DNA of 64,000 nt from Pseudomonas putida (GTDB lineage: Bacteria; Pseudomonadota; Gammaproteobacteria; Pseudomonadales; Pseudomonadaceae): positions 558,001-622,000 of the forward strand of contig NZ_MINI01000028.1 in assembly GCF_002906855.1 (NCBI RefSeq), in the 5' to 3' direction. A program made the translations under genes and the position numbers. Every line of letters begins with the position of its first letter. Position 1 is the first letter of the stretch. Positions 39,910-49,191 of this stretch are shown piece after piece. The notes under the pieces were generated by a model. It did not search any database. It was not told the DNA's origin and saw nothing but the letters and a program-made list of their open reading frames with translations.

Positions 39910-42900
39910 CTAGCAGATGGTCATGAGATTGGCGTTACCCCCGGCCGCTGCGGTGTTAACGCTAAGGGCATGCTCGATCAACAGGCGCTCCAGCGGAATG
40001 TCAGTGTCTGCTCGGCCCAGGCCATGGACGCCGACGATGGCGCCGCGGCGCCGTGCAGACAGCTGGCTGACATAGCGCAACTGATCGCTATCGCCGTGGT
40101 GCAGGATCGCGTCGAAACGGGCTTGCGGGTCGGTCCAGTCGCTGATGCTGTCGATGCGTGCTTGCACCGCTGCTGGCAATTGCGCGCGCAGGGTGTTGTG
40201 GCTATCCAGCCAGAGCACGCGGCTGCCGACCGCCAGGCAGGCGGCGAGTTGGGCGAGCAGGTCCAGGCGGTTTTCGGCCAGGTTCAGCACCACCTCCCGC
40301 GGCAGCAGGGTGTAGCTGTTGCGCTCACCGGTGGGGCCGGCGAGCAGGTGAGTGGTGTAGCTTTGCGACTGCTGCAGGTACCGGGCAAACAGGTTGGCGA
40401 TGCCCGGTTCGGTCTGCTCGGCCCAGGCGGCAAATGCCTTGCGCGCATTTTGCAGGTCTGTGGGCGCTGCAACGGCATGCCCATCGCCGTCAGCCAGGGC
40501 CTGCGCCACGGCATCGTGTGGGCGGGTGGCTAGCAGGCGATACAGGTACAGCGGGCCACCCGCCTTCGGGCCGGTGCCGGACAGCCCTTCACCGCCGAAC
40601 GGCTGTACCCCGACCACGGCCCCAACGATGTTGCGGTTGACGTAGAGGTTGCCGACGCGGGCGGTCTCGACCACCTGGGCGATGGTCTCGTCGATGCGGG
40701 TATGCACGCCAAGGGTCAGCCCGTAACCGCTGGCGTTGATCTGCTCCAGGAGTTCGTTGAGCTGGCTACGCTGGTAGCGCACCACATGCAGCACGGGGCC
40801 GAAGATCTCTCGTTCCAGTTCGTCAAGACTGTCCAGTTCAATCAGGGTGGGCAGCACGAACGTGCCCCGTTGCAGCAGCTGGCCATCGGCCCGTGCAGCC
40901 TGGAAGACGCTACGGCCTTTACGGCGCATGTGCTCGATGTGGTTGACGATGTTGTCGCGCGCTTCGCGGTCGATCACCGGGCCAATATCGGTATCCAGCC
41001 GCTCCGGCGAGCCAACGCGGTATTCGGCCATTGCGCCACGCAACATCTGGCAGACGTGGTCGGCCACGTCTGCCTGCACGCACAGTACCCGCAGCGCTGA
41101 ACAGCGCTGGCCGGCGCTATCGAACGCAGAGCTGATGACATCCACGACCACCTGTTCGGCCAGTGCCGAGGAGTCGACAATCATGGCGTTCATGCCGCCA
41201 GTTTCGGCAATCAGCGGCAGCGTCTGGCCCTGGCCATCCAGGCGCCCGGCAAGGTTACGGCTGAGGATACCGGCAACCTCGGTGGAGCCAGTGAACATGA
41301 CCCCCCTGATTCTGCTGTCGCCGACCAGGCTCGCGCCAACGGTCTCGCCGCGGCCTGGCAGCAGTTGCACGACACTGGTCGGCACCCCGGCTTGATGGAG
41401 GATACGCACGGCCTGGGCGGCGATCAGCGGCGTCTGCTCGGCAGGCTTGGCCAGCACGGTGTTGCCAGCGGCCAGGGCAGCGGCGACTTGGCCACTGAAG
41501 ATCGCCAGCGGGAAGTTCCAGGGGCTGATGCACACCACAGGGCCCAGTGGGCGATGGCTGTCGTTGCTGAAGCTGGCAGCCTGGGCGCCGTAGTAGCGCA
41601 GGAAGTCGACCGCTTCACGAACTTCGGCGATCGCGTTGCTGAAGGTCTTGCCAGACTCGCGTACCAACAGGCCCATCAGTTGCTGCATCTCGCTTTCCAT
41701 CAGGTCGGCGGCGCGCTCCAGAATGGCCGCGCGCTCGGCGGGCAGGGTCGACTGCCAGATCGGCCCGCTGGCCTGGGCGCACAGGATGGCGTTTCGCACA
41801 TCGCTTTCGTTGGCTTCGTACACCTGACCGATTAGGTCGCGATGATCCGCCGGGTTGCGCACGGCGCTGACGGTGCGCGGGTGGCTGGAATCGTTGCTTG
41901 CGGTTGGGCCGGCAGTGTAGGGCTGGTTGGCGCTGGCGAGCAGCGCCGAGGCCAGTGAACCGAGCCGGTGCTCATTGGACAAGTCAAGGCCGCTGGAGTT
42001 GAGGCGCGTGCCGCCATACAGGTTGCGCGCAAGCGCGATGCGCGGGTGCGGCAGGCCCAGTGCGCCTTCCTGAGCGGCCATCTTCTCCACCTGCAGCACG
42101 GGGTCTTCGACCAGCTCATCAAGGCTGATGGAGCGATCGGCGATACGGTTGACGAACGAGGTGTTGGCGCCGTTTTCCAGCAGGCGGCGCACCAGGTAGG
42201 CCAGCAGGGTCTCGTGGCTGCCGACCGGTGCATAGATACGGCAAGGGCGGTTCAGTTTGCCGTCGGCCACGTTGTCCACCACTTGCTCGTACAGCGGCTC
42301 GCCCATGCCATGCAGGCACTGGAATTCGTATTGCCCCGGGTAGTAGTTTTGCCCGGCAATATGGTAGATGGCCGCCAGTGAGTGAGCGTTATGGGTGGCG
42401 AACTGCGGGTAGATGGCCTCCGGTACCGACAGCAGCTTGCGGGCGCAGGCGATGTAGGACAGGTCGGTGTACACCTTGCGGGTGTAGACCGGGTAGCCTT
42501 CCAGGCCGTCGATCTGGGCGCGCTTGATCTCGCTGTCCCAGTAGGCGCCTTTCACCAGGCGTATCATCAGGCGGTGGCGGCTGCGCTTGGCCAGGTCGAT
42601 GACGTAGTCGATCACGTACGGGCAGCGCTTCTGGTAGGCCTGGATGACGAAGCCGATACCGTTCCAGCCGGCCAATGACGGCTCGAAGCACAGGCGCTCG
42701 AGCAGGTCGAGCGACAGCTCAAGGCGGTCGGCCTCTTCGGCGTCGATGTTCAGCCCGATGTCATATTGCTTGGCTAGCAGGGTCAGCGACAGCAGGCGCG
42801 GGTACAGCTCTTCCATTACGCGTTCATACTGGGCGCGGCTGTAGCGTGGGTGCAGCGCCGACAGCTTGATCGAGATGCCCGGGCCTTCATAGATGCCGCG

Positions 42901-43845
42901 GCCGTGCGAGGCCTTGCCAATGGCATGGATCGCCTGTTCGTAGGCGGCAAGGTAGTTCTGCGCATCGTGCTCGGTCAGTGCGGCTTCACCCAGCATGTCG
43001 TAGGAGTAGCGGAAGCCTTTTGCTTCACGACGTGCCGCGTTGGCCAAGGCCTCGCCGATGGTTTCACCGGTGACGAACTGCTCGCCCATCAGGCGCATGG
43101 CCATGTCCACACCCTTGCGAATCAGCGGTTCGCCACGCTTGCTGATGATGCGGTTGAGTGAGGACGACAGGCCCGTCTCATTGTGGGTCGACACCAGTTT
43201 GCCGGTGATCAGCAGGCCCCATGAGGCGGCGTTGACGAACGTCGACGGGCTCCGCCCCAGGTGCTGGCTCCAATTGCCATTGGCGATCTTGTCGCGGATC
43301 AAGGCGTCACGGGTGCCCTTGTCAGGGATGCGCAGCAGGGCCTCGGCCAGGCACATCAACGCCACACCTTCCTGCGACGACAGCGAGAACTCCTGCAGCA
43401 GGCCTTGTACCAGCCCCTGACGGCCGCCGGCGCTTTTCTGGTTACGCAGCTTCTGGGCGATGCTGTAAGCCAACTGGTGAGACGCTTTCGCCATCTCTGC
43501 CGGCTGGCGCGCCTGCTCCAGCAGCATCGGTATGGCGTCCGCTTCGGGGCGGCGGTAGGCCGCAGTGATGGCCGCGCGCAGCACCGATTGGGGAAGGATG
43601 CTCTCGGCGAAGTCGAGAAATACCTGCAAGGCACGCTCATCCAGATGTTCTGGCTGCTCATCGCCTGCAACAGCAGCCAGGCCAGACTGCTGGGCAGGGG
43701 TCACACCGCTTTCAATCTGCTCCAGGTAATTGAAAATAGCCTGTTTAATCATCCAGTGCGGGGTTTGGGCGATGTGTTGTGCAGCCTGTTTAAGTCGCTC
43801 GCGGATGGCGTCGTCAAGCTTCACGCCAAGTGTGGTGGTTGCCAT
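39910..43845 (-). CDS. putA: Trifunctional PutA: transcriptional repressor, proline dehydrogenase, P5C dehydrogenase
   Basis: Protein of 1311 residues. It begins with a ribbon-helix-helix DNA-binding domain (about residues 1-47, TTLGVKLDDAIRERLKQAAQ), followed by an FAD proline dehydrogenase barrel (for example 'YDIGLNIDAEEADRLELSLDLLE') and an aldehyde dehydrogenase module with catalytic cysteine in 'SAGQRCSALRVL'. It oxidises proline to glutamate at the membrane and represses its own genes when proline is absent. ATG 43845 is chosen because it starts the RHH domain. It is divergent from an MHS transporter; GTTGCA-type operator sites fill the gap. Confidence 0.95.
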   Translation of the reverse strand: MATTTLGVKLDDAIRERLKQAAQHIAQTPHWMIKQAIFNYLEQIESGVTPAQQSGLAAVAGDEQPEHLDERALQVFLDFAESILPQSVLRAAITAAYRRPEADAIPMLLEQARQPAEMAKASHQLAYSIAQKLRNQKSAGGRQGLVQGLLQEFSLSSQEGVALMCLAEALLRIPDKGTRDALIRDKIANGNWSQHLGRSPSTFVNAASWGLLITGKLVSTHNETGLSSSLNRIISKRGEPLIRKGVDMAMRLMGEQFVTGETIGEALANAARREAKGFRYSYDMLGEAALTEHDAQNYLAAYEQAIHAIGKASHGRGIYEGPGISIKLSALHPRYSRAQYERVMEELYPRLLSLTLLAKQYDIGLNIDAEEADRLELSLDLLERLCFEPSLAGWNGIGFVIQAYQKRCPYVIDYVIDLAKRSRHRLMIRLVKGAYWDSEIKRAQIDGLEGYPVYTRKVYTDLSYIACARKLLSVPEAIYPQFATHNAHSLAAIYHIAGQNYYPGQYEFQCLHGMGEPLYEQVVDNVADGKLNRPCRIYAPVGSHETLLAYLVRRLLENGANTSFVNRIADRSISLDELVEDPVLQVEKMAAQEGALGLPHPRIALARNLYGGTRLNSSGLDLSNEHRLGSLASALLASANQPYTAGPTASNDSSHPRTVSAVRNPADHRDLIGQVYEANESDVRNAILCAQASGPIWQSTLPAERAAILERAADLMESEMQQLMGLLVRESGKTFSNAIAEVREAVDFLRYYGAQAASFSNDSHRPLGPVVCISPWNFPLAIFSGQVAAALAAGNTVLAKPAEQTPLIAAQAVRILHQAGVPTSVVQLLPGRGETVGASLVGDSRIRGVMFTGSTEVAGILSRNLAGRLDGQGQTLPLIAETGGMNAMIVDSSALAEQVVVDVISSAFDSAGQRCSALRVLCVQADVADHVCQMLRGAMAEYRVGSPERLDTDIGPVIDREARDNIVNHIEHMRRKGRSVFQAARADGQLLQRGTFVLPTLIELDSLDELEREIFGPVLHVVRYQRSQLNELLEQINASGYGLTLGVHTRIDETIAQVVETARVGNLYVNRNIVGAVVGVQPFGGEGLSGTGPKAGGPLYLYRLLATRPHDAVAQALADGDGHAVAAPTDLQNARKAFAAWAEQTEPGIANLFARYLQQSQSYTTHLLAGPTGERNSYTLLPREVVLNLAENRLDLLAQLAACLAVGSRVLWLDSHNTLRAQLPAAVQARIDSISDWTDPQARFDAILHHGDSDQLRYVSQLSARRRGAIVGVHGLGRADTDIPLERLLIEHALSVNTAAAGGNANLMTIC

Positions 43846-43914
43846 GTTGTTATCACCGGGTAGGGAGTTGGCTAAACGGAATGGTGCACAGATTAAACCC
43901 GGAATCAATAAAGG

Positions 43915-44092
43915 TGCAACCAAGTGCAACCCAATGTTCGCAATGAACGTTATTGGATCTTTGTTCAATAAAAACAATTGTGTGCCAATCTAACGCAGCA
44001 AACGTTTGGCACGGGCTTGGCCTGCACTGCAATGGTGCATTCAGGCGTCATCCACCCCTTTTGTTATACCCATAGAAAAGTGTGCGGTTGCA
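43915..44092. promoter_or_regulatory. putA / transporter intergenic region with PutA operator-like sites
   Basis: The 332-bp gap (43846-44177) contains TGCAAC at 43915-43920 and 43925-43930 and GTTGCA at 44087-44092, matching the short site recognised by PutA in enteric bacteria. A weaker sigma-54-like element TGGCAC-N5-TGGCC is at 44007-44022. Nothing else gene-like is present. Confidence 0.5.
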
Positions 44093-44177
44093 CCCTGTGC
44101 CTCATGAAATCTAGGATCGGTGCTACCCAGTGACACTTGGGCTATCGTGGCCCAAGCAAAAAAATAAGGCATACAAC

Positions 44178-45497
44178 ATGAGTAATTCCCTCGCCGAGGC
44201 ACAATCGGCCAAGACCCGGCGTCGTGCATTGGTCGCCAGTCTCACGGGCAGTTCGATTGAATGGTTCGACTACTTCCTATACGGAACAGCCGCCGCACTG
44301 GTTTTCAATAAACTGTTCTTTCCAAACTTTGATCCCGTCGTTGGGCTGTTGCTGGCTTACTTGTCGTTTTCCCTGACGTTCTTTATTCGTCCTATTGGCG
44401 GCGTGCTGTTTGCGCATATCGGCGACCGCATCGGGCGCAAGAAGACCCTGGTCATCACCTTGTCGCTGATGGGGGGCGCCACCGTGTTGATCGGCTGCCT
44501 GCCTACTTATGAACATATCGGCGTCTGGGCACCGATCCTGTTGATCCTGCTGCGGGTGATTCAAGGCCTTGGTATTGGTGGCGAGTGGGGTGGGGCGTTG
44601 TTGCTGGCCTATGAATACGCACCGGCCAACCGCAAGGGCCTGTTCGGCAGCGTGCCGCAAGTGGGCGTGACCCTTGGCATGCTGCTCGCCACCCTGGCAG
44701 TGAGCCTGATGGCGATGCTGCCCGAGGCAGACTTCCTCTCCTGGGGCTGGCGTGTGCCCTTCGTGCTGAGCGCCGGCCTGGTGTTCCTCGGCCTGTGGAT
44801 CCGCCACGGCCTGGACGAAACCCCGGACTTCAAGAAAGCCAAGGCCAGCGGTAATGTCTCGAAAATGCCGGTCGTTGAGACGCTGCGCAATCACTGGCGT
44901 GAAGTGCTGATCGCCGCTGGCCTGAAAGTGGTCGAGACGGCGCCGTTCTACATTTTCTCGACCTTCGTCGTCAGCTATGCGGTAAACAACCTCGGCTACC
45001 CGAAAGTCTCAGCGTTGAATGCTGTGATGGCGGGTGCCCTGGTGGCCTCGTTGCTGATCCCGTTCATGGGCTGGCTGTCTGACCGCATCGGCCGCAAGCG
45101 CGTGTACATCGGCGGCATCCTGGCCATCGCGCTGTACATCGCGCCGTATTTCATGCTGCTCGATACCCGCAGCCAATGGGGCATCACTGTCGCCACCGTG
45201 ATCGGCTTTGGCGTGCTCTGGGCGCCGGTCACCGCCGTGCTCGGCACCTTGTCTTCGGAAATATTCTCCACCCGTGTGCGCTACACCGGCATCACCCTGG
45301 GCTATCAGCTGGGTGCTGCCCTGGCAGGCGGCACGGCACCGCTGATCGCAACCTGGCTGCTGTCCGAGTACAAGGGCAACTGGCAGCCGGTGGCCCTGTA
45401 CATGCTGGCAACCGTAGCCATCTCGCTGGTTGCCATTCTGTCCGTTGGTAAACGTCGCAAAGACGACGAAATTCAAGGCGGCGCTCGCACTGCCTGA
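44178..45497 (+). CDS. MHS-family MFS transporter (metabolite:H+ symporter, ProP/ShiA-like)
   Basis: Major facilitator of 439 residues with twelve hydrophobic segments. The N-terminal 'ASLTGSSIEWFDYFLYG' and 'GDRIGRKKTLVITL' are the metabolite:H+ symporter (MHS) signatures. Divergent from putA, where putP would often be found, so proline or a proline-like solute may be its substrate. Members also carry dicarboxylates, shikimate or betaine. Start ATG 44178. Confidence 0.87.
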   Translation: MSNSLAEAQSAKTRRRALVASLTGSSIEWFDYFLYGTAAALVFNKLFFPNFDPVVGLLLAYLSFSLTFFIRPIGGVLFAHIGDRIGRKKTLVITLSLMGGATVLIGCLPTYEHIGVWAPILLILLRVIQGLGIGGEWGGALLLAYEYAPANRKGLFGSVPQVGVTLGMLLATLAVSLMAMLPEADFLSWGWRVPFVLSAGLVFLGLWIRHGLDETPDFKKAKASGNVSKMPVVETLRNHWREVLIAAGLKVVETAPFYIFSTFVVSYAVNNLGYPKVSALNAVMAGALVASLLIPFMGWLSDRIGRKRVYIGGILAIALYIAPYFMLLDTRSQWGITVATVIGFGVLWAPVTAVLGTLSSEIFSTRVRYTGITLGYQLGAALAGGTAPLIATWLLSEYKGNWQPVALYMLATVAISLVAILSVGKRRKDDEIQGGARTA

Positions 45498-45635
45498 ATG
45501 CAATAACCGGAGCCTGCGCGCTCCGGGTTCTACCTGTCGCCACTCCGTATCCGTTCCCGGGGCTTGCCTTGCCATGGCAGCACTGCGGGGACCTGCGTCC
45601 TAAAAAAAAAGCAATACAAGGGAGAGTCGCTTCAC

Positions 45636-46925
45636 ATGAAGAGAAAACTATTGAATCTGGCCATTCTTGCGGCCACGGGGGGGGGCGGCGGGCACGCGCT
45701 GGCCGCAGGGTTCGTCGAAGACAGCACGGCGAAGCTTGAGCTACGCAATTTCTATTTCAACCACGATTTCCGTGATACCGATACCCAAACCCAGGACGAG
45801 TGGGGCCAGGCCTTCCTGCTCAACGTGCAGTCCGGTTTCACCCCTGGGGTGGTCGGCTTCGGTGCCGATGCCACCTACACCCTGGGCGTCAAACTCGATG
45901 CGCCAGGCGCGCGGTCCATTTTCCCGGCCGACAGCGACGGTGAGGCCGTGGACAACTTCAGCCGCGGTGGCCTGACCGGCAAGGTACGCGTGTCCAAGAC
46001 CGAGGCCCGCTATGGCATCCTCACGCCGAAGCTGCCCATCCTGTGGTCGAACGACGGCCGCTTGCTGCCACAGCTGTTCGAAGGGGGACAGATCACCAGC
46101 AGCGAGATCGACAACCTGACCCTCACCGGCGGGCAGATCGAACATGTGGTGGGGCGTATGTCGAGCAACTTCACCGGCATGGCTATCGCCGGTGCCAGCC
46201 AGCAAAGCAACCATCTGCGCTTTGTCGGGGGCGACTACAAGGGCATCAAGGACCTGACCCTGCAGTATTACTTCGCCAACCTCGAAGACTATTACGACCA
46301 GCACTTCCTCGGTGCGCTGCACAGCCTGCCACTGGGCCCCGGCGTGCTGAAGACCGACCTGCGCTACTTCCGCACCACCTCTGATGGCAAGAATGCCGAC
46401 CTGACCGCAGGCTACCTGGCATCGACCAACGGCAGTGGCAATGATGGCGAGCTGGACAACTCGACCTGGAGCGCCAAATTCACCTACGCCTTGAGCGGCC
46501 ATGCCCTGACCCTGGGTTATCAGCAGGTGTCGGACGACAGCATCTTCACCCAATTGAACCAGGGCGGCCTGGCCAACGAGGGCGCAGGCGGTACCAGCAC
46601 TTATGTGATCACCGACAGCCTGGTGCAGAACTTCACCTATGCCGGTGAGCGCACCCTCCTTGGCGGCTACGCCTACGACTTCGCCGCGCTCGGCGTCCCT
46701 GGCCTGAACGCCAGCGTCACCTGGCTCAAGGGCGACCAGATCAAGACTGCCGTCGGCTCCGACCGTGAAGAGTGGGAGCGCGACATTGTGCTGAGCTACG
46801 TGGTGCAGGGCGGACCATTGAAAGGCGTGGGCGTTGCCTGGCGCAACGGTGTTCTGCGCAGCGACGTGCTGGGCGATATCGACCACAACCGCCTGACCGT
46901 CAGCTACACCTTGCCGATCTGGTAA
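45636..46925 (+). CDS. OprD-family outer-membrane porin
   Basis: Outer-membrane channel of 429 residues, OprD family, for uptake of amino acids or small acids. Signal peptide about residues 1-24 (ends ALAA), mature start 'GFVEDSTAKLELRNFYFNHDFRD' is the OprD hallmark, and the last residue pair is IW as expected of a beta-barrel end. The signal region contains nine consecutive G (45677-45685), coding for Gly-Gly-Gly-Gly-Gly-like sequence where relatives usually have mixed residues. GGAGAG 9-10 bp upstream serves as ribosome site. Confidence 0.9.
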   Translation: MKRKLLNLAILAATGGGGGHALAAGFVEDSTAKLELRNFYFNHDFRDTDTQTQDEWGQAFLLNVQSGFTPGVVGFGADATYTLGVKLDAPGARSIFPADSDGEAVDNFSRGGLTGKVRVSKTEARYGILTPKLPILWSNDGRLLPQLFEGGQITSSEIDNLTLTGGQIEHVVGRMSSNFTGMAIAGASQQSNHLRFVGGDYKGIKDLTLQYYFANLEDYYDQHFLGALHSLPLGPGVLKTDLRYFRTTSDGKNADLTAGYLASTNGSGNDGELDNSTWSAKFTYALSGHALTLGYQQVSDDSIFTQLNQGGLANEGAGGTSTYVITDSLVQNFTYAGERTLLGGYAYDFAALGVPGLNASVTWLKGDQIKTAVGSDREEWERDIVLSYVVQGGPLKGVGVAWRNGVLRSDVLGDIDHNRLTVSYTLPIW

Positions 46926-46953
46926 GGCTTCGAAGCGATGCCATGAATTTTCC

Positions 46954-46976
46954 TCCTCCCGCAACCCTCGGGAGGA
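46954..46976. other. Stem-loop after the porin gene
   Basis: Eight-bp stem TCCTCCCG / CGGGAGGA with a 7-base loop, 28 bp after the porin stop and without a T-tract. Possible terminator. The rest of the 190-bp gap to the next gene shows no gene. Confidence 0.4.
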
Positions 46977-47115
46977 CCGGAGCGGTGCGTCCGTGATTTG
47001 CCACGAGCGACTCAGGGAGCATCGGTGCTTGAGCTGTTTTGCCCCGCTGGCGCAGGGGGCTGCATGACGCAGTGAGCGACGGCGACGCCGTCACGATCAT
47101 TCCAAGGAGACAGTT

Positions 47116-48234
47116 ATGCCTTTCAAGTTCCGCTCCATGCTTATCTCGACTTCGATGTTCTTCACCCTGGCCATGGCGGCGCCGTTTACCTCCGCCGCCG
47201 AGGCTGTGCAGATGGGCGCCGTGCTCTCCCTGACGGGCGCCAACGCTACCGTTGGCGAAGACGTACGCCGCGCCGTCAAGCTGGCTGAAGACAAGGTCAA
47301 CGCCGACGGCGGTGTGCTTGGCAAGCCATTCCAGGTCATCGTCGAAGATTCCGGCGGCAATCCCACCACCGCCATCAACGCCGCACGCAAGCTGGTCAGC
47401 GTTGACAAGGTGCCGGTGGTGATCGGCGAATACTCGTCGGGTATCAGCATGCCGATGGGCCAGTATCTGGTGAAAGAAGGTGTGGTGCATATCAACATCG
47501 CCAGCACCAGCGTGAAGATCCGCGACCTGGGCAGCAGCTCGTTCAACCTGATTGGCCTGGAAGACAAGGGCAACAAGTTTTCTTCCCAGGATGCCTGGGA
47601 CCTGGGCTTTCGTAACGTCGCCGTTCTGGCACCGAACAATGCCTACGGCCAGGGCGTAGCTCACGGCTTTCGCGCCGAGTTCGAAAAGCTCGGCGGCAAG
47701 GTCGTCAACGAGACGCTCTACACCGCCGGCCAGTCAACCTACCGCCGTGAGCTGCAACAGATTGCCCGCAGCAAACCGGACGCATACATCTATACCGCCT
47801 ACGGGCAGGAGTCTGCGGTGATCAACCGCGAGGCACTGGAACTGGGGCTGCGTGAACAGCCGTGGTACGCGATCCTGTTGTCCATGAGCCTGTCGGACAC
47901 GCCGGCCAACATCGCCCAGGGCCAGCTGGGCATGGAGGTTGGCTCGTTCGTTGGCGCGACCGGCAAGGCCTACGCCGATGCCTTTGCCGCCAAATACAAG
48001 GAAGGCATGAAGACCTCCTACACCGGCTATGCCTACGACGCCGTGCTGATGGCAGCCAAGGCGATCGAAAAGGCCGGCAGTACCGAGCCGAGCGCAGTAC
48101 AGGCCGCGCTCAAGGAGGTGGGCAAGGGCTATGACGGCGTGACGGGCACAGTCGCCTTCGACGACGGCCGCCAGCGGCTCGACCCGCCCTACGCCAAGCT
48201 CAAGTATGACAGCGGCAAGGTCGTACCTCGATAA
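47116..48234 (+). CDS. Branched-chain amino acid-type ABC transporter substrate-binding protein
   Basis: Periplasmic binding protein of 372 residues with a signal peptide (about 1-24). The fold starts 'VQMGAVLSLTGANATVGEDVRRAVKLAEDKVNADGG', as in LivK/AmiC-type proteins. It heads a five-gene Liv-type operon. The ligand may be an amino acid or amide; the following chemoreceptor suggests a compound also sensed by chemotaxis. Confidence 0.92.
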   Translation: MPFKFRSMLISTSMFFTLAMAAPFTSAAEAVQMGAVLSLTGANATVGEDVRRAVKLAEDKVNADGGVLGKPFQVIVEDSGGNPTTAINAARKLVSVDKVPVVIGEYSSGISMPMGQYLVKEGVVHINIASTSVKIRDLGSSSFNLIGLEDKGNKFSSQDAWDLGFRNVAVLAPNNAYGQGVAHGFRAEFEKLGGKVVNETLYTAGQSTYRRELQQIARSKPDAYIYTAYGQESAVINREALELGLREQPWYAILLSMSLSDTPANIAQGQLGMEVGSFVGATGKAYADAFAAKYKEGMKTSYTGYAYDAVLMAAKAIEKAGSTEPSAVQAALKEVGKGYDGVTGTVAFDDGRQRLDPPYAKLKYDSGKVVPR

Positions 48235-48245
48235 GTACGCGATAC

Positions 48246-48269
48246 GCCCGCCCGGTGCGCCGGGCGGGC
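48246..48269 (+). other. Stem-loop between the binding-protein and permease genes
   Basis: Perfect 10-bp stem GCCCGCCCGG / CCGGGCGGGC with a 4-base loop. Such hairpins after a binding-protein gene keep its message stable and thus its level higher than that of the membrane subunits. Confidence 0.6.
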
Positions 48270-48297
48270 TTGTGCCTGCTCTTGCGGAGTGTTTTCC

Positions 48298-49191
48298 ATG
48301 TTGCAGTTCCTGATTGATACCTTGCTGCGGGCAACCGACCTGGCGCTGATCGCCTTCGGCCTCAGCCTGGTGTATGGCCTGGTCAAGTTTCCCAATATCG
48401 CCCACGTACAGTACGCCATGCTGGGAGCGTACCTGGCCTATGGCCTGGACGCCGCTGGCGTGCCCTTGCCGCTGGCCTTGCTGTTTGCCGCACTGCTGGT
48501 CGGTGCCCTGACCCTGGCGCTGCAGCGCCTGGTGTTTGAGCGTTTGCTCAAGAGCGGCCCGGCCATCGCCATGATTGGCTCGCTGGCCATTGCCATGCTG
48601 CTGGTCGCCGCGCTCCAGGCCAGCGCGGGTACCTTCCCGCGGATGTTCGAGCTACCGCTGAAGGCGCCGATCCTGTTGGGCGATGCGCGCATCACCCACA
48701 CCCAGCTGTACTTCTTCGCCACCACCCTGGTACTGCTGGCAGCTTTTACCGTGGCACTGTTCCATACCCGCCTGGGGCGTGCGATGCGCGCGCTGGCCGG
48801 TAACCCGGCACTGGCCAACGCCAGCGGCCTGCCCGCTGCCCGGATTACGCTGACGGTGACCTTCGCCAGTGGTGCCATTGCTGGTCTGGGCGGCGGCCTG
48901 CTGGCATTGTCTACCGGTGCCCACATCAACCTGGGGCATGACCTGCTCCTGCCGGTGTTTGCTGCGGCGATCCTCGGTGGCCTTGGCAACCCCATGGGTG
49001 CGGTCGCCGGCGCCTTGTTGATCGCCTTCACCGAAACCCTGGTCACCAACCTCAACGTGGGTTGGCTGATGGGGCGGGAAATGGCCTTCCTGCCGGTATC
49101 CTACATCAGCGGCGCTGCATTCCTGATCCTGCTACTGGCCTTGCTGTTCAAGCCCTATGGCCTGTTCGACCGGGAGGTGCGCCGTGTTTGA
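48298..49191 (+). CDS. LivH-type ABC permease
   Basis: Inner-membrane permease of 297 residues, about eight transmembrane helices, LivH family. The start 'LIDTLLRATDLALIAFGLSLVYGLVKFPNIAHVQYAMLGAY' and the family end with 'KPYGLFDREVRRV' are typical. ATG 48298 has GGAG 9 bp upstream. Overlaps the next permease by 8 bp. Confidence 0.92.
   Translation: MLQFLIDTLLRATDLALIAFGLSLVYGLVKFPNIAHVQYAMLGAYLAYGLDAAGVPLPLALLFAALLVGALTLALQRLVFERLLKSGPAIAMIGSLAIAMLLVAALQASAGTFPRMFELPLKAPILLGDARITHTQLYFFATTLVLLAAFTVALFHTRLGRAMRALAGNPALANASGLPAARITLTVTFASGAIAGLGGGLLALSTGAHINLGHDLLLPVFAAAILGGLGNPMGAVAGALLIAFTETLVTNLNVGWLMGREMAFLPVSYISGAAFLILLLALLFKPYGLFDREVRRV

Noticed and set aside
44007..44022. Sigma-54-like element upstream of the MHS transporter
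   Set aside because: The second half reads TGGCC rather than TTGCT and no activator sites are near; kept only as a weak note.
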